NCBI GenBank assembly: GCA_002742845.1
Contig: DLUH01000004.1
Span: forward strand, 1-64,000
Origin: Sulfurovum sp. UBA12169
GTDB lineage: Bacteria; Campylobacterota; Campylobacteria; Campylobacterales; Sulfurovaceae
DNA length: 64,000 bases
Direction: 5' to 3'
The notes below the pieces were generated by a model, which was given only the letters and a program-made list of their open reading frames with translations, had not been told where the DNA came from and did no database searches. Both the position numbers and the translations under genes were made by a program. Positions 1 to 7,729 of the stretch are shown piece after piece. Positions within the stretch are counted from its first letter, which is position 1. Every line of letters begins with the position of its first letter.

Positions 1-2
1 TC

Positions 3-479
3 TCTTTTTTGGCATACGCGCAAAATGCTTCTGCCAAAATTTACAATCCCTGCCAACTGTTGACTACAAAAGAGATACAAAGCGTATTTCCCGCTGCAAA
101 CATCACCATAACCCTGCAGGACGATAAAGCTGCAAATCCTCTTGGGACAAGAAGATGCTTTTGGGATGCGAATGAAACCAATATGCAGTTCGTCCAGCTT
201 TCCATCACGTCAGATGCCGAAGCAAAAACGATGCAAACAGCCCAACAGTTTGAAAATAACAAGCAGTATATAGAAAATGTTCAATCCGTACCGAATCTAG
301 GCGACGAGGCTTATTACGGAGGGAGCGGGCTTAAAGCAGGCGCAGGGCTTCATGTTCTGGTAAAAAACAAAGGGGTCCTCATCCATATCGTTGTAGGGCT
401 TGGCTTTGGAAACAAAGACGAGCAAAAACATTTAGAGATTGAAACATCGATCGCAAAAAAAGTAATTGAAAAACTATAG
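3..479 (+). CDS. Exported DUF3558-like protein, 5' end cut off by the window
   Basis: The reading frame is open to the window edge and its first residues (SFLAYAQ) look like the end of a signal peptide, so the true start lies upstream. The mature part has a PCxLLTxxE motif near its start, a single Trp after a second Cys, and a GDEAYY motif about two thirds along. These are reminiscent of DUF3558-type small exported proteins, but that assignment is by eye and weak. The next gene follows after 9 bases, so the two are probably cotranscribed. No function can be given beyond a small periplasmic or lipid-anchored protein. Confidence 0.6.
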   Translation, partial: SFLAYAQNASAKIYNPCQLLTTKEIQSVFPAANITITLQDDKAANPLGTRRCFWDANETNMQFVQLSITSDAEAKTMQTAQQFENNKQYIENVQSVPNLGDEAYYGGSGLKAGAGLHVLVKNKGVLIHIVVGLGFGNKDEQKHLEIETSIAKKVIEKL

Positions 480-488
480 GAAAGAACC

Positions 489-1475
489 ATGCATAAAATA
501 TTGATACTGTTAACCATATTCTGTTTGAATTTTGTTATAGCGCAAACCGGACAAAAAGACATTCCCGGAAGTCAAAACCATCCTATGATATCCAAATATA
601 AAGATTCGGTGATTGTCGGATACGCGTTTCAAGAATACGGAGAATTGACGCTGCCCCTTGGGAAAGCCGTTCTTAACAACAACGTGGCCTACCTTAAGAG
701 TCAGAAGGAAGAAGGGAAGCTTACGCGTCTTCTTTATCTGATACCTCCCAAACGCTCTACGCTTGAAGTATATAAAAACTATGCATTAGAGCTTGAAAAA
801 GCGGGTTTTGAGATTTTATTTACTTGTGCGGGCGACGATGAGTGCGGTACGCTTTTCCATCAAGCTATATGGGCGCCCCAAAGAGCATTGAAAAATTCAC
901 GTGATCTTTCAACGATTTTTGCAATGCCTTCAGAACAACGTCTGCTGGTGGCCAAACTGACCCGCCCTGAAGGCGATGTTTTTGTATCGCTTTATGTTGC
1001 ATCCAATGACCAAAGCGAACCAAAATGGGCATCCAAAAAAGTCACCGCGCTCCTTGAAATTCTTGAAACGATTCCTATGCAAGAAGCGATGGTGAGCGTC
1101 AATGCTGAAACCATGTCAAAAGAAATAAACACGGCAGGACATATCGCGCTCTACGGAATATACTTCGATGTAGACAAGTCGGATATCAAACCCCAATCAA
1201 AACCCGTTCTTGATGAGATAGCAAAGCTGCTAAACGGCAATCCTGCATTGTCGCTTTATATCGTCGGGCATACTGATAGTACAGGTACGTTTCAGCACAA
1301 TATGAATCTGTCGCAAAAAAGGGCTCAGTCTGTTGTCAAATCTCTTGCTTCAGACTACAAAATCAACGCAAAAAGACTTTCCGGGCATGGGGTTGGTCCT
1401 CTTTCTCCTGTAGCAACAAACGATACCGATGAGGGAAAAGCAAAAAATAGAAGAGTGGAACTGATCAAAAAATAA
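489..1475 (+). CDS. OmpA-family outer membrane protein with DUF4892-like N-terminal domain
   Basis: A 328-residue exported protein (signal peptide roughly residues 1-19). The middle part (about 40-195) has the pattern of DUF4892: a G-rich segment, then CAGDDECG, an aromatic/W region and a Q-containing strand. The C-terminal third (about 215-328) is an OmpA-type peptidoglycan-binding domain, seen in YFDVDKSDIKP, VGHTDSTG and the final NRRVEL motif. Such proteins tie the outer membrane to the cell wall. It starts 9 bases after the preceding exported protein, with AGGAAAG upstream of its ATG, suggesting an operon. The role of the N-terminal domain is unknown. Confidence 0.8.
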   Translation: MHKILILLTIFCLNFVIAQTGQKDIPGSQNHPMISKYKDSVIVGYAFQEYGELTLPLGKAVLNNNVAYLKSQKEEGKLTRLLYLIPPKRSTLEVYKNYALELEKAGFEILFTCAGDDECGTLFHQAIWAPQRALKNSRDLSTIFAMPSEQRLLVAKLTRPEGDVFVSLYVASNDQSEPKWASKKVTALLEILETIPMQEAMVSVNAETMSKEINTAGHIALYGIYFDVDKSDIKPQSKPVLDEIAKLLNGNPALSLYIVGHTDSTGTFQHNMNLSQKRAQSVVKSLASDYKINAKRLSGHGVGPLSPVATNDTDEGKAKNRRVELIKK

Positions 1476-1521
1476 TGGCTGCCCGCATACCGGCTGCACC
1501 CTGAAAAATGAGATACAAGAA

Positions 1522-2097
1522 CTATAATTTTTTTGTATCGCTATTTTCATACATATTGTCAAGAATATTTAAAAGAGGCAGATAGATCATCTCCGCTTCC
1601 GAAATATCAAAGCGCGCCATATTGGGAAAAAAGAAATGACTGTTTCTGTTTCTCCTGGTGCGTATGATAAGATAGAATGCTTTGGCTATAAATTGAAACT
1701 TCTCTTTGTCTATGCACAGCTTCTCAAAAGATGCCTCGGCTGCCTTTAACGCGCTTGAGGCTGTTCCCGTGTTGATCTGTGAAATATAAGAAATATGAAG
1801 GTCTTTAAGATTGGTGTCAAGCCACTCATTTTTTAAGGCAGTGACCTTTTCTCCATACTCACAATTCTCACGTCGTTTAAAAAAATTGATGTGATGCTTA
1901 AGCAGCGCGGCTTTAAAAAGGAGCTCACACGCCAAAGCAATATTTCTATAAAAATCTACCGCCAAGTGCGGCTCTTTTAATTCATATTTTTGAAGCGAGA
2001 AAAAACCGTCTTTATAGCTTATGATATTTTCATAAGTTGCCAAATGGATTGCATAGTGATGGTTCTCTTGGGCTAAATTACTGATATCAATCGCCAT
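1522..2097 (-). CDS. Orphan HEPN-like protein
   Basis: A 191-residue, strongly alpha-helical soluble protein without signal peptide or membrane span. An N-terminal helix contains ACELLFKAAL, the ExxxKxxL pattern of HEPN domains, and the C-terminal part contains RNRNSH, which fits the HEPN Rx4-6H motif. HEPN proteins are often RNases in toxin-antitoxin or defence modules, but some are inert. The usual MNT nucleotidyltransferase partner is absent from both sides: the neighbours are an OmpA gene (convergent) and a marR gene (divergent). The start is supported by AAGAGAGAT upstream of the ATG. The HEPN assignment rests on short motifs only. Confidence 0.5.
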   Translation of the reverse strand: MAIDISNLAQENHHYAIHLATYENIISYKDGFFSLQKYELKEPHLAVDFYRNIALACELLFKAALLKHHINFFKRRENCEYGEKVTALKNEWLDTNLKDLHISYISQINTGTASSALKAAEASFEKLCIDKEKFQFIAKAFYLIIRTRRNRNSHFFFPNMARFDISEAEMIYLPLLNILDNMYENSDTKKL

Positions 2098-2165
2098 GAT
2101 CTCTCTTTTGTTTATTGTTTATTGTTTACAGATTTAATTTTAACATATTTAGAAGTTTTTAGATT

Positions 2166-2200
2166 CTTGTCTTGACAAGTATTTAAAAACTTTCTATAAT
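2166..2200 (+). promoter_or_regulatory. marR promoter with overlapping operator-like palindrome
   Basis: TTGACA (2172-2177) and TATAAT (2195-2200) are both perfect sigma-70 hexamers with the ideal 17-base spacer. The -35 box lies inside the perfect inverted repeat CTTGTC-TT-GACAAG (2166-2179). A repressor bound there would block the -35 region, as expected for MarR autoregulation. Binding by the adjacent MarR protein is an inference. Confidence 0.65.
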
Positions 2201-2226
2201 GGTGTAAAAAAAGGAGGGGAATTGAA

Positions 2227-2673
2227 ATGAAATTTGACATGGACAATTCATTGGGGTTTATCTTGAACAAGACCTCTTTGCTTTCAAAAGCAAACTTCAG
2301 CCAACAAATCAAAAAATTTGATATCTCTCCTGAACAGTGGTCTTTGCTGTTTCGGGTTGTAGAAAAAAAAGGCCTTACACAAAAAGAGCTGTCTGATTCT
2401 ACCTATAAAGATCAGGCAAACATCACTAGAAGCATCGATAGACTTGAAAAAAAGGGTTTAATCCAAAGGGTTTCAAACGACTTTGACAGAAGGATTATCA
2501 ATCTGTATCCTACTGATGAGGCAATCACGCTGACAGAAAAAATCATTCCGATATCCGCAGCATTCAATCGGCTTTTAGCCAGAGGTTTTACACAAGAAGA
2601 GTACAAAACGCTTCTTGTGCTGCTAAAAAAAATTTATTCCAATCTAGAAAAAAAGGAACACTATGAATCTTGA
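2227..2673 (+). CDS. MarR-family transcriptional regulator
   Basis: A 148-residue winged-helix protein with the MarR layout: an N-terminal dimerisation helix, the QWSLLFRV segment, the helix pair LTQKELSDSTYKDQANITRSIDRLEKK cut here to its core (ANITRSIDRLE), a DRRIINLYPT wing near residue 90, and a C-terminal dimerisation helix. AGGAGGGG precedes the ATG. Its last 11 bases overlap the downstream SDR gene, so the two form an operon and the regulator probably controls that dehydrogenase together with itself. The ligand is unknown. Family assignment is confident; target assignment is inferred from position. Confidence 0.85.
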   Translation: MKFDMDNSLGFILNKTSLLSKANFSQQIKKFDISPEQWSLLFRVVEKKGLTQKELSDSTYKDQANITRSIDRLEKKGLIQRVSNDFDRRIINLYPTDEAITLTEKIIPISAAFNRLLARGFTQEEYKTLLVLLKKIYSNLEKKEHYES

Positions 2674-3373
2674 AAATAAAATTATTCTAATCACCGGAGC
2701 AAATGGCGGACTGGGAAGAGCATTTGTAGAATATGCCATTAAAAACCATGCAAAAAAAATTTACTGCTGCGCAAAAGATATCGCTGCACTTGAAGATCTA
2801 AAAAACAAAAGCAACGCCATTGAATTATGCAGCTTGGACATTACCGACAAAGAGCAGATTAAAAAACTGGCTTCAACTATCGAAGCTATCGATATTTTGA
2901 TCAACAATGCAGGCGTCAATAGTTCAAAAAAAGTATTTGAAGAATCGGCTATTGATTTTGAGGTTAATGTCTTTGGCACACTCAACGTCTGTCGAACACT
3001 CAATCATAAAATAGCAAAAGAAGGCGCGATCATCAACGTCAGTTCGATCTTGGCATTGGTAAATCTTCCCGTTAACGGCTTATATTGTGCCTCAAAAAGT
3101 GCCCTGCACTCTTTAACGCAGGCAATGCGGGCCGAACTTGCTTCAAGACAGATTGAAGTTTATGAAGTTTTGGCAGGACCTATCGACACCAATATGTCAA
3201 AAGATCAGGAGATGGAAAAATCAAAACCGCAAGACATTGTAAATGGAGTTTTTAAAGAATATGAAAATAAAAATTATGAAATTTATCCTGATGGTTTTTC
3301 ACAAATGATCAAAGAAGGACTCTCCAAAGATCCGCTCTCCGTAGAGAAGAATTTTGCACAATCTGTGCAATAA
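2663..3373 (+). CDS. Short-chain dehydrogenase/reductase (SDR)
   Basis: A 236-residue classical-type SDR. Visible landmarks are the cofactor motif TGANGGLG near the N-terminus, NNAG around residue 82, a catalytic Ser in INVSSILAL, and the YCASK catalytic Tyr/Lys motif. It would oxidise or reduce an alcohol/carbonyl using NAD(P)(H); the substrate cannot be read from the sequence. It overlaps the end of marR, so translation is probably coupled and expression controlled by that repressor. Confidence 0.85.
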   Translation: MNLENKIILITGANGGLGRAFVEYAIKNHAKKIYCCAKDIAALEDLKNKSNAIELCSLDITDKEQIKKLASTIEAIDILINNAGVNSSKKVFEESAIDFEVNVFGTLNVCRTLNHKIAKEGAIINVSSILALVNLPVNGLYCASKSALHSLTQAMRAELASRQIEVYEVLAGPIDTNMSKDQEMEKSKPQDIVNGVFKEYENKNYEIYPDGFSQMIKEGLSKDPLSVEKNFAQSVQ

Positions 3374-3378
3374 GACTG

Positions 3379-3406
3379 CGCAATCACCCGTATGCGGGCG
3401 ATTGCG
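3379..3406. terminator. Hairpin between convergent SDR and Sel1 genes
   Basis: A 12-base inverted repeat with one mismatch (CGCAATCACCCG / CGGGCGATTGCG) and a 4-base loop sits between the two convergent stop codons. There is no T-run next to it, so it may be a weak or factor-assisted bidirectional terminator. Confidence 0.4.
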
Positions 3407-3446
3407 AACTATAGATGGGGGCACTAAACAGCTCTTTTTGCCTCGT

Positions 3447-4208
3447 CTATTCTTGCGCTTTTGGCTCCTTTAATTTTTTGCTCCATTCGCACCCTTCGGC
3501 ATTCCCGCCTTCACAGGCCTTGTCAAAAAGTTCTGCCGCCTTATTTTTATCCTGCTCTGCCCCTTCTCCGTACTGATACATCAATCCAAGCAGAACACAC
3601 CACTCTTCCTCTCCGCTTTCGCAGGCCTTAGCATAGAGTTCTGCTGCTTTTGGTTTGTCTTGCTTCACACTCTCTCCCCACGCATACATATTGCCGAGTT
3701 TGCCGCATCCAAATGCATCCCCGCCTTCACAGGCTTTGGCAAAACACTCCGCTGCTTTGGCTCTATCTTGTTTTACATTTTCTCCCATGTCATACATACT
3801 TCCCAGTCTTGCGCACCCAAAAGAATCCCCCCCCTCACAGGCTTTAGCGTAAAGCTCTTTGGCTTTTTGCTTGTCTTGCTCTTTGTCTTGCGCTGATTCA
3901 TACATAGCGCCAAGCTTTCCGCACCCAAAAGCGTCCCCTCCTTCACAGGCTTTAGCGTAAAGCCCCTTAGCTTTTTGCTTGTCTTGCTTGACACCCTCTG
4001 CAGCTTCATACATAAAACCGAGCTTGCTGCACCCGCGAATATCTGTTTTCTCACATGCTTTGCTAAAAAACTCTACGGCGCTTTGATACTCTTTGTCTTC
4101 ATAGGCCTTCATCCCTTTGTCAAAATCGCTGGTTAAAAGATTGATCCCCAGCACAATACCGGCTGCTGCTATTACAAGTCCTGCTATAATCAATATTATT
4201 TTTTTCAC
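3447..4208 (-). CDS. Cysteine-rich Sel1-repeat protein (Hcp-like)
   Basis: A membrane-anchored or exported protein with one N-terminal hydrophobic segment, followed by about six Sel1-like (SLR) repeats of some 36 residues. Each repeat carries a Cys pair spaced as in ACEGGDAFGC, the hallmark of Helicobacter cysteine-rich (Hcp) proteins that form one disulfide per repeat; a last partial repeat ends the protein. This family is typical of Campylobacterota. I chose the GTG start at 4208 because AAAGGAAA lies just upstream, while the upstream ATG at 4244 has no Shine-Dalgarno. Function is probably protein binding in the periplasm; partner unknown. Confidence 0.8.
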   Translation of the reverse strand: MKKIILIIAGLVIAAAGIVLGINLLTSDFDKGMKAYEDKEYQSAVEFFSKACEKTDIRGCSKLGFMYEAAEGVKQDKQKAKGLYAKACEGGDAFGCGKLGAMYESAQDKEQDKQKAKELYAKACEGGDSFGCARLGSMYDMGENVKQDRAKAAECFAKACEGGDAFGCGKLGNMYAWGESVKQDKPKAAELYAKACESGEEEWCVLLGLMYQYGEGAEQDKNKAAELFDKACEGGNAEGCEWSKKLKEPKAQE

Positions 4209-4265
4209 TAGTTTCCTTTTTTGTACATTTAAAACATTTCTCATTCAAGTGAAAGATCACACCGT

Positions 4266-4940
4266 TTATATAAGCGAAACTTTTCCGATCACCCGACCGA
4301 CAAGATGCAGCTCCAAAAGCTCTTCGCTGCTTATCCGTTCACTGTTGTAGTTTTTGTTATCGCTTATCAATTCGATACTGCCGTCGATCATAAGAGCTAT
4401 TCTTTTTACAAAAAGTCCGGCATTGGTAAAAACTACAAACACACCTCCTTTAGAAATATCGCAAGCCGCCGTATCAAAAAGAATGATTTCTCTGTCATGC
4501 AGCGTAGGTTCCATTGAGTCCCCTGTTACATTAAGTGCTGCCACATGAGAAGGGTTTGGCTGCTTTGTTTTGTAGAGAGAATCCAAAAAAACTTTATCAA
4601 TGCCAAGCATCTCATAATTTTCTTCAAAATTAAAAGCTCCTCCTCCTGCGCTTGCATTTATATTTGAAAAATACTTAATCTTTGCATATTTTTCAGTTTC
4701 CTCTTCAAGCAATTGAGGAAACTGATCAAAAAGCATCCAATTGATCGATATTTTTCTCTTTGCACAAAAAATAGCTATCTGCTCATAGGGAATTGCGCCT
4801 CTTTTTTTGAGGTGGCTTAATGATTCTTTGGACAACCCTAAGACTGCTGCCACATCTTTGTCAAAAACTTTTTTGTTAGGCAGCTCAGAACTGATAACAT
4901 CTTTTATTTTTTCTATAACAGCCTCTATTTCAGCGCCCAT
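4266..4940 (-). CDS. CI/LexA-like repressor with S24 autoprotease domain
   Basis: The N-terminal 65 residues form a phage-CI-type HTH (FDKDVAAVLGLSKESLSHLKK). The C-terminal half is an S24 peptidase: a possible cleavage region NASAGGG, the catalytic Ser in GDSMEPTL and the catalytic Lys in LFVKRI. Such repressors cleave themselves when RecA filaments form, releasing their targets. It is divergent from a Y-family DNA polymerase gene, as umuDC-like or phage repressor pairs are, and a palindromic operator candidate lies between them. The ATG at 4940 fits the usual family start; an in-frame TTG at 5003 would add 21 residues but has no ribosome binding site. Confidence 0.8.
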   Translation of the reverse strand: MGAEIEAVIEKIKDVISSELPNKKVFDKDVAAVLGLSKESLSHLKKRGAIPYEQIAIFCAKRKISINWMLFDQFPQLLEEETEKYAKIKYFSNINASAGGGAFNFEENYEMLGIDKVFLDSLYKTKQPNPSHVAALNVTGDSMEPTLHDREIILFDTAACDISKGGVFVVFTNAGLFVKRIALMIDGSIELISDNKNYNSERISSEELLELHLVGRVIGKVSLI

Positions 4941-5020
4941 ATTATATTTTAAAACCTCATAATTATGATAATGTATAACTATCTTTTTCTCTGCTTCCCG
5001 CAAATAATTGACATTGTATC

Positions 5021-5039
5021 AACTATTTTATAAATAGTT
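5021..5039. promoter_or_regulatory. Palindromic operator candidate between repressor and polymerase
   Basis: AACTATTT-TAT-AAATAGTT is an inverted repeat with perfect 8-base arms and a 3-base centre. It lies in the 154-base divergent region between the S24 repressor and the DNA polymerase, the expected place for an operator controlling both. Binding is inferred. Confidence 0.5.
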
Positions 5040-5094
5040 TCTACTTTAGTTATAGTTTTGTTCATTCAATAAAACACAAAAGAAAGGAGTTTTG

Positions 5095-6384
5095 ATGAAA
5101 ATTCACTTGGATTTGGATTGCTATTTTGTATCGGCAGAAAGAACAAGATATCCTTTTTTGAAAAACCGGTGTGTTGCCGTAGCAAAAGGAAGTGACAAAA
5201 AAATATTTTCAGACAGAAAAAAAGATGGTGTCTTTTTAGATAAAACAGGGGCTTTTAATTCGATGCTGGGATTTAAAAATGATTTTTGGCATCGCTCTCC
5301 TGTATCCGCCTGGAAAAATGAGTTTATTGATGAGGACGGAACCATTCACGGCATTGTCATTGCCAAAAGCTATGAAACGAAACCTTACGGAATCAAAACA
5401 GGGATGCCGCTTAAAGAAGCGCTACTGCGGTGCCCAGAGCTCATAGTGCTGCCGAGCGATCATCTATTCTATCAAGAGCTGTCGGGCAAACTGAAATCAT
5501 TTTTGGAACTTAAAATTCCCCTGCTTGAACAGTATTCTATCGATGAATTTTTTGGCGATTTAGACGGCTGGATAAAAGATGAGGATACAGAAGCGTTTAT
5601 TAAAAACCTCAAAAGTGAAATACTGCAAAAGTTTAATTTGCCTATTACCATAGGCGCAAGCCAATCAAAATGGATTGCTAAACTGATCACAGATAAAATA
5701 AAACCGTTTGGTGCCAAAGCGTTGTCACAAAATGATGCCGATAGGTTTATAGAGCATATCACTATCAATGATTTTCCCGGCATTGGAAAAGCTGTATCAA
5801 AAAAACTGGCCTCCTATGGCGTTAAAACACTTGGTGAAGCCAAAACCAAACCGCAACTTTTTGAATCCTACGGCAAAACAGGAAGAGATCTTTACAAAAG
5901 AATTTGCGGGATTGACAATGAAAAAGTAATACCCTACAGCGACAGACGGAGTATAGGAATCGGCAGAAATTTCAAGGCCGTCTCCGATAGACGAGAGGTT
6001 CGCAGGAGAACGATGATCCTTGCTAGATACCTAAGCCATGCTATACAAAAACTCAAACTCAACCCAACGACATTTTATTTTAAAATCAGATACGAATATG
6101 GTCTGAAAAGTGCTCAATCCGTTACCTGCGATAGGTTTTTTAATGAAAAATTTTTGGTCGATTTGGCTGTCGAGACAATCTCAAAACTGGATAATCATTT
6201 GGGATACAAAATTCATTACATTGCCATCAGTGCATCAAATTTTTCTACCAAACCTCACCCCAAGACATTTTCCGTTTTAGAGTACGACAAAGACAAAAAA
6301 TATGCTGATCTTTCGGCGCATATGCTTAAAATACGAAAAAAATACGGCATAGATATCATCCGGTACGGAAGCGAACGGTTGTAA
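5095..6384 (+). CDS. Y-family DNA polymerase (UmuC/DinB-like)
   Basis: A 429-residue translesion polymerase. The palm starts with MKIHLDLDCYFVSAE, giving the first metal-binding Asp residues, and the second catalytic pair is in YSIDEFFGDL. Helix-hairpin-helix DNA-binding motifs follow in FPGIGKAVSKKL (about residues 225-240), and the little-finger domain forms the C-terminus. It copies damaged DNA with low fidelity. The ATG at 5095 is five bases after AAGGAG; a TTG three bases upstream is less likely. Residues about 38-85 carry an insertion relative to E. coli DinB. It is divergent from the S24 repressor, which probably represses it until DNA damage. Confidence 0.85.
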   Translation: MKIHLDLDCYFVSAERTRYPFLKNRCVAVAKGSDKKIFSDRKKDGVFLDKTGAFNSMLGFKNDFWHRSPVSAWKNEFIDEDGTIHGIVIAKSYETKPYGIKTGMPLKEALLRCPELIVLPSDHLFYQELSGKLKSFLELKIPLLEQYSIDEFFGDLDGWIKDEDTEAFIKNLKSEILQKFNLPITIGASQSKWIAKLITDKIKPFGAKALSQNDADRFIEHITINDFPGIGKAVSKKLASYGVKTLGEAKTKPQLFESYGKTGRDLYKRICGIDNEKVIPYSDRRSIGIGRNFKAVSDRREVRRRTMILARYLSHAIQKLKLNPTTFYFKIRYEYGLKSAQSVTCDRFFNEKFLVDLAVETISKLDNHLGYKIHYIAISASNFSTKPHPKTFSVLEYDKDKKYADLSAHMLKIRKKYGIDIIRYGSERL

Positions 6385-6410
6385 TTCATATTGAGTCTAT
6401 ATTGACCGGC

Positions 6411-6434
6411 TATACTCCTGCGCAAAGGAGTATA
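6411..6434 (+). promoter_or_regulatory. Hairpin enclosing the tolC ribosome binding site
   Basis: TATACTCC and GGAGTATA form perfect 8-base arms around an 8-base loop. The right arm contains the GGAG Shine-Dalgarno of the next gene, whose ATG is at 6437. TATACT in the left arm could also be the promoter -10 box, in which case the transcript would begin beyond the left arm and the hairpin would not form in RNA. Confidence 0.4.
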
Positions 6435-6436
6435 AC

Positions 6437-7729
6437 ATGGTGCGTATCATCTATTTGCTTGTAATAAGCATGCCTCTGCTAGGCGCTACAATGCAAGAGC
6501 TCGTCGACTTGGGTCTCAAACAAAACACCGCAATAGAACAAAGCAGACTGCAAACACAACAGGCTCAACTGCTGCATCAGCAAAGCCAAATTGAGCAATA
6601 CGGCTCGCTGGATTTAGTGGGAGACTTCGTGCATTACAATACTCCAAGGACCCTTGCACCGCTTACCCCGTCTGCCATCGGCAGCGGAACGCCTATTGCA
6701 ACAACCGAAGACCTTTTTTCGGGGGGCTTGACTTACAGCGTCCCTTTATTTACAGGATTTGAACAAACCAGACAAATTCAGATACAGGCGCTTGGGAAGC
6801 AAATAGCACACATCAAACACAAACTAACACAAGAACAGCTTGTTTACAATATCAAATCGCTTTATCTGGCGATCTTAGCACAACAAGAGATCAAAAATGC
6901 ACAACACACCTATACGCAAGCTCTTAAAAAACTTAAATCTCAAATTGCCTACGAAGTAGAATTGGGGAAAAAAGCCAAAATAGATCTGATAAAAGCACAG
7001 TCTGATCTGCGTGCATCGCAAACCCAAGAAGAGATCTTTCAAAGCAATATCACTATCACCAAAGCAACGCTTGCATCGCTTGTAGGCATGGATCAAATCG
7101 TCTCTGTTTCTCCTTTGCACATCAACATAAAAAAGCCTCGCTACAATGCAGATATGCTTTTAGACAATGCCTTGCATCTTGCAAAAATAGAGATCAAAGA
7201 TATGGAAGTCAAAAAAGCAGACAAAACCGTAGAGAAAAATAAATCATCCGCGCTTCCCCAAATCAATCTTTCAAGCTATGTTGGCAAAAACTACGGGAAA
7301 GACGAAACACTTAGCGATTGGGACAATGAAACGCTTTGGCAGGTCGGCGTCAATATAAAATGGAATGTTATGGATTTTGGAAAACGAAAAATAGAGGTGC
7401 AAAAAGCCAAAATAGCCAAAATGGAGGCGACCCTTGAAAAAGAACAGGCAAGACTTGATTTAAAAAAAATGCTTATCGAGAGTATTGAAAAAATCAATCA
7501 GGGGTATGAGGAGTATAGTAGCAACAGCGCTCAAATAACACTTTTAAAAGAGAGTGAAACTATAGAAAAGGTTCGCTATCAAAACGGAGTCTCAACACTC
7601 AATGATCTTCTTTTGGCAAGAAGCAGAACGCATCTTGCGCACGCGCAACTCATTCAAAGCAAATTTGAGTATCAAAAAAATATCTATTATTTGGAATATA
7701 TTATGGAAACAGGGGTACACAATGAATAA
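6437..7729 (+). CDS. TolC-family outer membrane efflux channel
   Basis: A 430-residue protein with signal peptide (roughly 1-17) and the two repeated halves of outer membrane efflux proteins, rich in long coiled-coil helices (for example about 165-215 and 330-385) and beta-strand segments such as LTYSVPLFTGFEQ and GVNIKWNVMDFGKR, the typical TolC strand signature. It would form the trimeric exit duct of a tripartite pump. Its stop codon overlaps the start of the adaptor gene (7722), showing an operon with the adaptor and the RND pump. Confidence 0.85.
   Translation: MVRIIYLLVISMPLLGATMQELVDLGLKQNTAIEQSRLQTQQAQLLHQQSQIEQYGSLDLVGDFVHYNTPRTLAPLTPSAIGSGTPIATTEDLFSGGLTYSVPLFTGFEQTRQIQIQALGKQIAHIKHKLTQEQLVYNIKSLYLAILAQQEIKNAQHTYTQALKKLKSQIAYEVELGKKAKIDLIKAQSDLRASQTQEEIFQSNITITKATLASLVGMDQIVSVSPLHINIKKPRYNADMLLDNALHLAKIEIKDMEVKKADKTVEKNKSSALPQINLSSYVGKNYGKDETLSDWDNETLWQVGVNIKWNVMDFGKRKIEVQKAKIAKMEATLEKEQARLDLKKMLIESIEKINQGYEEYSSNSAQITLLKESETIEKVRYQNGVSTLNDLLLARSRTHLAHAQLIQSKFEYQKNIYYLEYIMETGVHNE

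Noticed and set aside
3650-4054. Several long open frames on both strands inside the Sel1-repeat gene
   Set aside because: They arise from the codon periodicity of the repeats; the encoded peptides are Pro/His/Leu-rich and have no ribosome binding sites.
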